From: Permianibacter sp046297695
Lineage (GTDB): Bacteria > Pseudomonadota > Gammaproteobacteria > Enterobacterales > Permianibacteraceae
Assembly (NCBI GenBank): GCA_046297695.1
Contig: JBKBHF010000001.1
Coordinates: 62,001-126,000, forward strand
Reading direction: 5' to 3'
Length of the DNA: 64,000 nt
Below are positions 61,042 through 64,000 of this stretch, piece by piece; the first letter of the stretch is position 1, and each line of letters opens with the position of its first letter. Both the position numbers and the translations under genes were made by a program. A model generated the notes under the pieces. That model did not search any database, had not been told where the DNA came from, and saw only the letters and a list, made by a program, of their open reading frames with translations.

Positions 61042-61626
61042 TCAGCCAGCGTCATCATGATTGGGCGCCCGCCGCCGTTGCCGCTCTGCGACGCAGCGGC
61101 GCCCCCAGGTCCAGATGTAATCCATTCCGCTGCTGAGCGTGCTGAAGCTGACCAGCACAATGCCGACCATCAGCACCGGCGCCGGCATCGGCCACAAACC
61201 CAGATTGAACAAGACCACGGTCAGCAACAGGATTTGCAGCGCCGTGTTGGCTTTTGACAGCAAGGTCGGTTGCATCGGGTACGGCCCGAACAGCCAGTGA
61301 TAGGTCAGCGCACCACCGACAATGACGACATCGCGCGCCAACACCAGGCCAAACAGCCACCACGGCAAGACCCCGATCGCGGCCAGCACGCCAAAACCGA
61401 TCAGCAGCAACAATTTGTCGGCGAGCGGGTCGGCAATCGCACCAAACCGGCTCTGCCACTGAAATCGCTTGGCCAGATAACCGTCCAGCGCATCCGACAC
61501 GCCTGCCAGCACAAACACCAGCAAAGCCCAACCGAACTGGCGCTCGAGCAACAGCAACGCCAGCGGCACCGTCAGCAGACAGCGCAGTACTGTCAACAGA
61601 TTGGGCAAGTGGCGCAGCGGCGTCAT
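61042..61626 (-). CDS. CDP-alcohol phosphatidyltransferase (PgsA-like)
   Basis: 194 residues, integral membrane. The CDP-alcohol motif D-x2-D-G-x2-A-(K)-R-x(8-9)-G-x3-D-x3-D is seen in DALDGYLAKRFQWQSRFGAIADPLADK. Such enzymes make phosphatidylglycerol phosphate or related lipids. It may be the PgsA paralogue typical of the purM locus rather than the housekeeping PgsA. Confidence 0.9.
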   Translation of the reverse strand: MTPLRHLPNLLTVLRCLLTVPLALLLLERQFGWALLVFVLAGVSDALDGYLAKRFQWQSRFGAIADPLADKLLLLIGFGVLAAIGVLPWWLFGLVLARDVVIVGGALTYHWLFGPYPMQPTLLSKANTALQILLLTVVLFNLGLWPMPAPVLMVGIVLVSFSTLSSGMDYIWTWGRRCVAERQRRRAPNHDDAG

Positions 61627-61662
61627 GGTCGTGCTCGCAGGTTCAGGGTGGGCATCCGGTCA

Positions 61663-62766
61663 TCAGGGTTGCCAGTTGAATTCGAGCACGACGCCGAATT
61701 CGGTACCGGGCACCACTTGCAGACGCGGATCAAGCGCGGTGGCTTGCAGCAAGGCCGATTGATCGGCGATCAGGCGCAAACTGAACAGCGCCGTGCCGGC
61801 CCGCACTTCCCTGATATCGGCTTGCCGGACGGCTTGCAAGCCGCTGAAGAACAGGCTGAGTTGCCCGTAATCCTCCAGCCGGCGCACGTTGTGCACTTTC
61901 ACCAGCACCTCGGCATCTTTGCTCGGATCCAGCACCACCGCGTATTTGCCGGCGACAAACTCGGCGATCCGTCCGATCAGCTGCTGCAGCAACTCGGCAC
62001 GCGAAGGCGCAGTCGATGCGACACTCTCGCGCAGGCTGCCCTGTTCGAAACTGAGCTCGCCTTGCCAGCTGTCACCGACCTTTTCAATTCGGCCGGCCAG
62101 CACGGCTTCGGCACCGTAACGGCTCGACAGGCTTTGCAGGGGCTGCAGGAATCGGCCCCAGACATCGCTGATGCTGATCTGATTGGTCTCTTCCAAATCC
62201 AGAATTGGCAACACCACCGGCAGACCGCGGGCACGGGCGGCGAATTGCAGGTCCTGAATCAGGCCCGGCTCATCATCATTGCCGAGCAATCGGCGGCCGT
62301 TGTCATCGGCGACGGCGAGCCAGACGGCGGTGAGCGGCCGGCGAGCGCCCCAGATCGGCGCCGCCGCTTCCTGCAGCAGTTGCTCAAGGGCGCGGCCATC
62401 AAAGCTCACTTGCAACAGCAGCGTATTGCCGGTGCCCGCCGGGGCATCAACCGCCGCCGGCAGCAGCAGCTGATATTGATAGCGCTGCACGTAAGCCGCG
62501 GCCTTGCCAAGGTTTGCCTGCACCTGCGGCAGCGCCAGCACGCTGCTGGAGCCGGACAGCTTGACCAGCACTTGTTGCAGCGCCGCAACCTGGCCATCGA
62601 GCCGGGCGGTTTCACTTTGCTCCGCTACCGGCACGGTACCGGTATACAGGTCGGTGACTTCCACTGCCTGCGCCGGCCGCAGCCAGACCAGCGCGACCAG
62701 CATGGTCAGCACCTGCCGCAGCCCGAACACCCCGCGCCAGCCGTTCGCCTTCGTACCTGCCTTCAT
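61663..62766 (-). CDS. DUF2066 domain protein
   Basis: 367 residues with a signal peptide (MKAGTKANGWRGVFGL, then hydrophobic VLTMLVALVWLRPAQA) and the family segment VEVTDLYTGTVPVAEQSETARLDGQVAALQQVLVKLSGSSSVL. It is predicted exported with a helical-beta C-terminus; the function is unknown. GGAG before the ATG at 62766 decides the start over an upstream ATG. It is divergent from purM. Confidence 0.9.
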   Translation of the reverse strand: MKAGTKANGWRGVFGLRQVLTMLVALVWLRPAQAVEVTDLYTGTVPVAEQSETARLDGQVAALQQVLVKLSGSSSVLALPQVQANLGKAAAYVQRYQYQLLLPAAVDAPAGTGNTLLLQVSFDGRALEQLLQEAAAPIWGARRPLTAVWLAVADDNGRRLLGNDDEPGLIQDLQFAARARGLPVVLPILDLEETNQISISDVWGRFLQPLQSLSSRYGAEAVLAGRIEKVGDSWQGELSFEQGSLRESVASTAPSRAELLQQLIGRIAEFVAGKYAVVLDPSKDAEVLVKVHNVRRLEDYGQLSLFFSGLQAVRQADIREVRAGTALFSLRLIADQSALLQATALDPRLQVVPGTEFGVVLEFNWQP

Positions 62767-63223
62767 TCCCCGCTCCACCTGCACCTGGCGCCCGTCAGGA
62801 TCCGGGCGCGCTCTTGGCCCGCCATGATAAGGGAAGTGTCTGAATTGCCATAGCTTTTACCTCCGCACCGGTAGGACACCCCGGTCTGAAACAATGACAC
62901 CACTCGGGCAACCAGTGCCTGCCCCGTAGCCAATCCTCACCGAACCGGCCACGCGCACCAAATGTCGGTCGCCAATGACTAACTCGCCGGTACGGTTGGT
63001 CAGGCCGGTGCTTCATGGCATCGAGCACCGGATATACGTCTGCTGCCCGAAAGAGGGCGAGGCTGCAACGGCGGACTGCCGGAAAGCCGCTTGACGCTGC
63101 CGGCCACAGCCAAACGAGACCCAAGTGCCGGTGGCGCCGCCATTTCATGACAGCCGCGTCCCGAACCGGTAGAATCTGCGCCCCTCATTTGCGCCCTTCC
63201 ACTCAGGTTCCTTGGAAACCGTC
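62767..63223. other. Divergent DUF2066 / purM intergenic region
   Basis: 457 bases with no supported gene. A hairpin CCGGTGCT / AGCACCGG lies at 63005-63031, and a -10-like TAGAAT at 63170-63175, about 50 bases before purM; its -35 is poor. I see no clear purine operator. Confidence 0.5.
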
Positions 63224-64000
63224 ATGACCAGCCCGAACAAGCCATCCCTGTCCTACAAAGATGCCGGTGTCGATATCGAAGCAGGCGATGCCCTGGTCGA
63301 GCGGATCAAATCCGTGGCCCAGCGCACCCGTCGGCCGGAAGTGCTGGCAGGTCTGGGTGGCTTTGGCTCGCTGGTCGCGCTGCCAACCGGTTACAAGGAG
63401 CCGGTGCTCGTGTCCGGCACCGATGGCGTCGGCACCAAGCTGCGTCTGGCCATCGATCTGAAGCGGCACGATACCGTCGGCATCGATCTGGTCGCGATGT
63501 GCGTCAACGACATCGTTGTGCAGGGCGCCGAGCCGTTTTTCTTCCTCGATTACTACGCCACCGGCAAACTCGACGTCGATGTCGCCGCAGCTGTCGTCGG
63601 TGGTATCGGCAAGGGCTGCGAGCTCGCCGGTTGCGCGCTGGTCGGCGGCGAAACCGCCGAAATGCCGGGCATGTACCACACCGGTGATTACGATCTGGCC
63701 GGCTTTGCGGTCGGCATCGTCGAAAAATCGAAAATGATCGACGGCAGCGCCGTCCGGGTTGGTGATGTGCTGCTCGGTCTGGCCTCCTCCGGCCCGCATT
63801 CGAACGGCTACTCGCTCATTCGCAAAATCATCGAAGTCAGCAAGGCCGATCTGAACCAGAAAGTCGGCGAGCGCACGCTGGCCGACGCGCTGATGGAACC
63901 GACCCGCATTTACGTCAAGACCGTGCTGTCGCTGATGAAGCAGGTCGATGTGCACGCGCTCGCGCACATCACCGGCGGCGGCGTCACCGAAAACGTGCCG
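63224..64000 (+). CDS. purM: Phosphoribosylformylglycinamidine cyclo-ligase, partial
   Basis: 259 codons to the window edge, with the 3' end missing; the frame is open. The start MTSPNKPSLSYKDAGVDIEAG, then LVSGTDGVGTKLRLAIDL, CVNDIVVQGAEPFFFLDYYATG, GCALVGGETAEMPGMYH and LLGLASSGPHSNGYSLIRKI are diagnostic of PurM (AIR synthetase), the fifth step of purine synthesis. It is divergent from DUF2066. Confidence 0.97.
   Translation, partial: MTSPNKPSLSYKDAGVDIEAGDALVERIKSVAQRTRRPEVLAGLGGFGSLVALPTGYKEPVLVSGTDGVGTKLRLAIDLKRHDTVGIDLVAMCVNDIVVQGAEPFFFLDYYATGKLDVDVAAAVVGGIGKGCELAGCALVGGETAEMPGMYHTGDYDLAGFAVGIVEKSKMIDGSAVRVGDVLLGLASSGPHSNGYSLIRKIIEVSKADLNQKVGERTLADALMEPTRIYVKTVLSLMKQVDVHALAHITGGGVTENVP

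Noticed and set aside
62795..63148. 117-codon minus-strand frame in the gap before purM
   Set aside because: It has no ribosome binding site and an odd W/R/H-rich composition, and I see no family features.

Overview
The window looks like chromosomal DNA of a GC-rich, Gram-negative gammaproteobacterium. It carries lipid A/Kdo genes (lpxK, msbA, kdsB), type IV pilus genes (a FimT/FimU-type pseudopilin and fimV) and gene orders known from Pseudomonas. No genus can be fixed from sequence alone. A fused aspartate kinase/diaminopimelate decarboxylase and msbA beside lpxK argue against Pseudomonas itself. I see no phage, insertion sequence or CRISPR array; almost everything is tightly packed housekeeping sequence.

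Layout. 1-7.8 kb (minus strand): minor pseudopilin, ispH, fkpB, lspA, ileS, ribF, murJ. 8-11.8 kb: rpsT(+), obgE-rpmA-rplU(-), ispB(+), tRNA-Pro(CGG). 12-19 kb: a DUF3293 gene, then the most interesting locus, a co-directional run of thermostable-hemolysin-family protein, acyl-CoA synthetase-like enzyme, heme-oxygenase-like diiron (HDO) protein, SDR, exported TPR-like protein, and an OmpR-family regulator with its sensor kinase. A CTTAAT-N5-CTTAAG direct repeat of the PmrA/QseB type lies just upstream. 19-30.6 kb: accessory and housekeeping genes (DUF3025, rhodanese, EamA transporter, a candidate small ORF with an internal hairpin, chemoreceptor, YejM/PbgA-like protein, pseudouridine synthase, YfcH-like epimerase, macrodomain, aldehyde dehydrogenase, DUF4870 protein, lipoprotein). 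30.6-38 kb: pckA, a small acidic protein, an HAD phosphatase, rluC and rne with a long leader. 38-42.4 kb: an AraC regulator divergent from an alkyl-DHAP-synthase-like and a GlpD-like flavoenzyme, inserted where Pseudomonas has murB. 42.5-50.2 kb: exbB-exbD-msbA-lpxK-ycaR-kdsB-ptpA, with comEC upstream. 50.4-58.6 kb: truA, fimV, asd, a 2OG-Fe(II) oxygenase, and fused lysC-lysA. 58.7-64 kb: an AhpD-like protein, then hda, an AI-2E transporter, a CDP-alcohol phosphatidyltransferase and a DUF2066 gene, divergent from purM, which runs off the window.

How the genes work together. Several clusters are clear pathway units: envelope biogenesis (murJ, lspA, msbA, lpxK, kdsB, yejM), isoprenoid supply (ispH, ispB), lysine/diaminopimelate synthesis (asd and fused lysC-lysA), and RNA modification and turnover (truA, rluC, rsuA-like, rne). 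The 12.6-19 kb operon reads as a dedicated pathway in which a carboxylic (probably fatty) acid is activated, transferred, oxidised by an HDO enzyme and reduced or oxidised by an SDR, under its own two-component system. That pathway reading is inference; the domain calls and the gene coupling are visible in the sequence.
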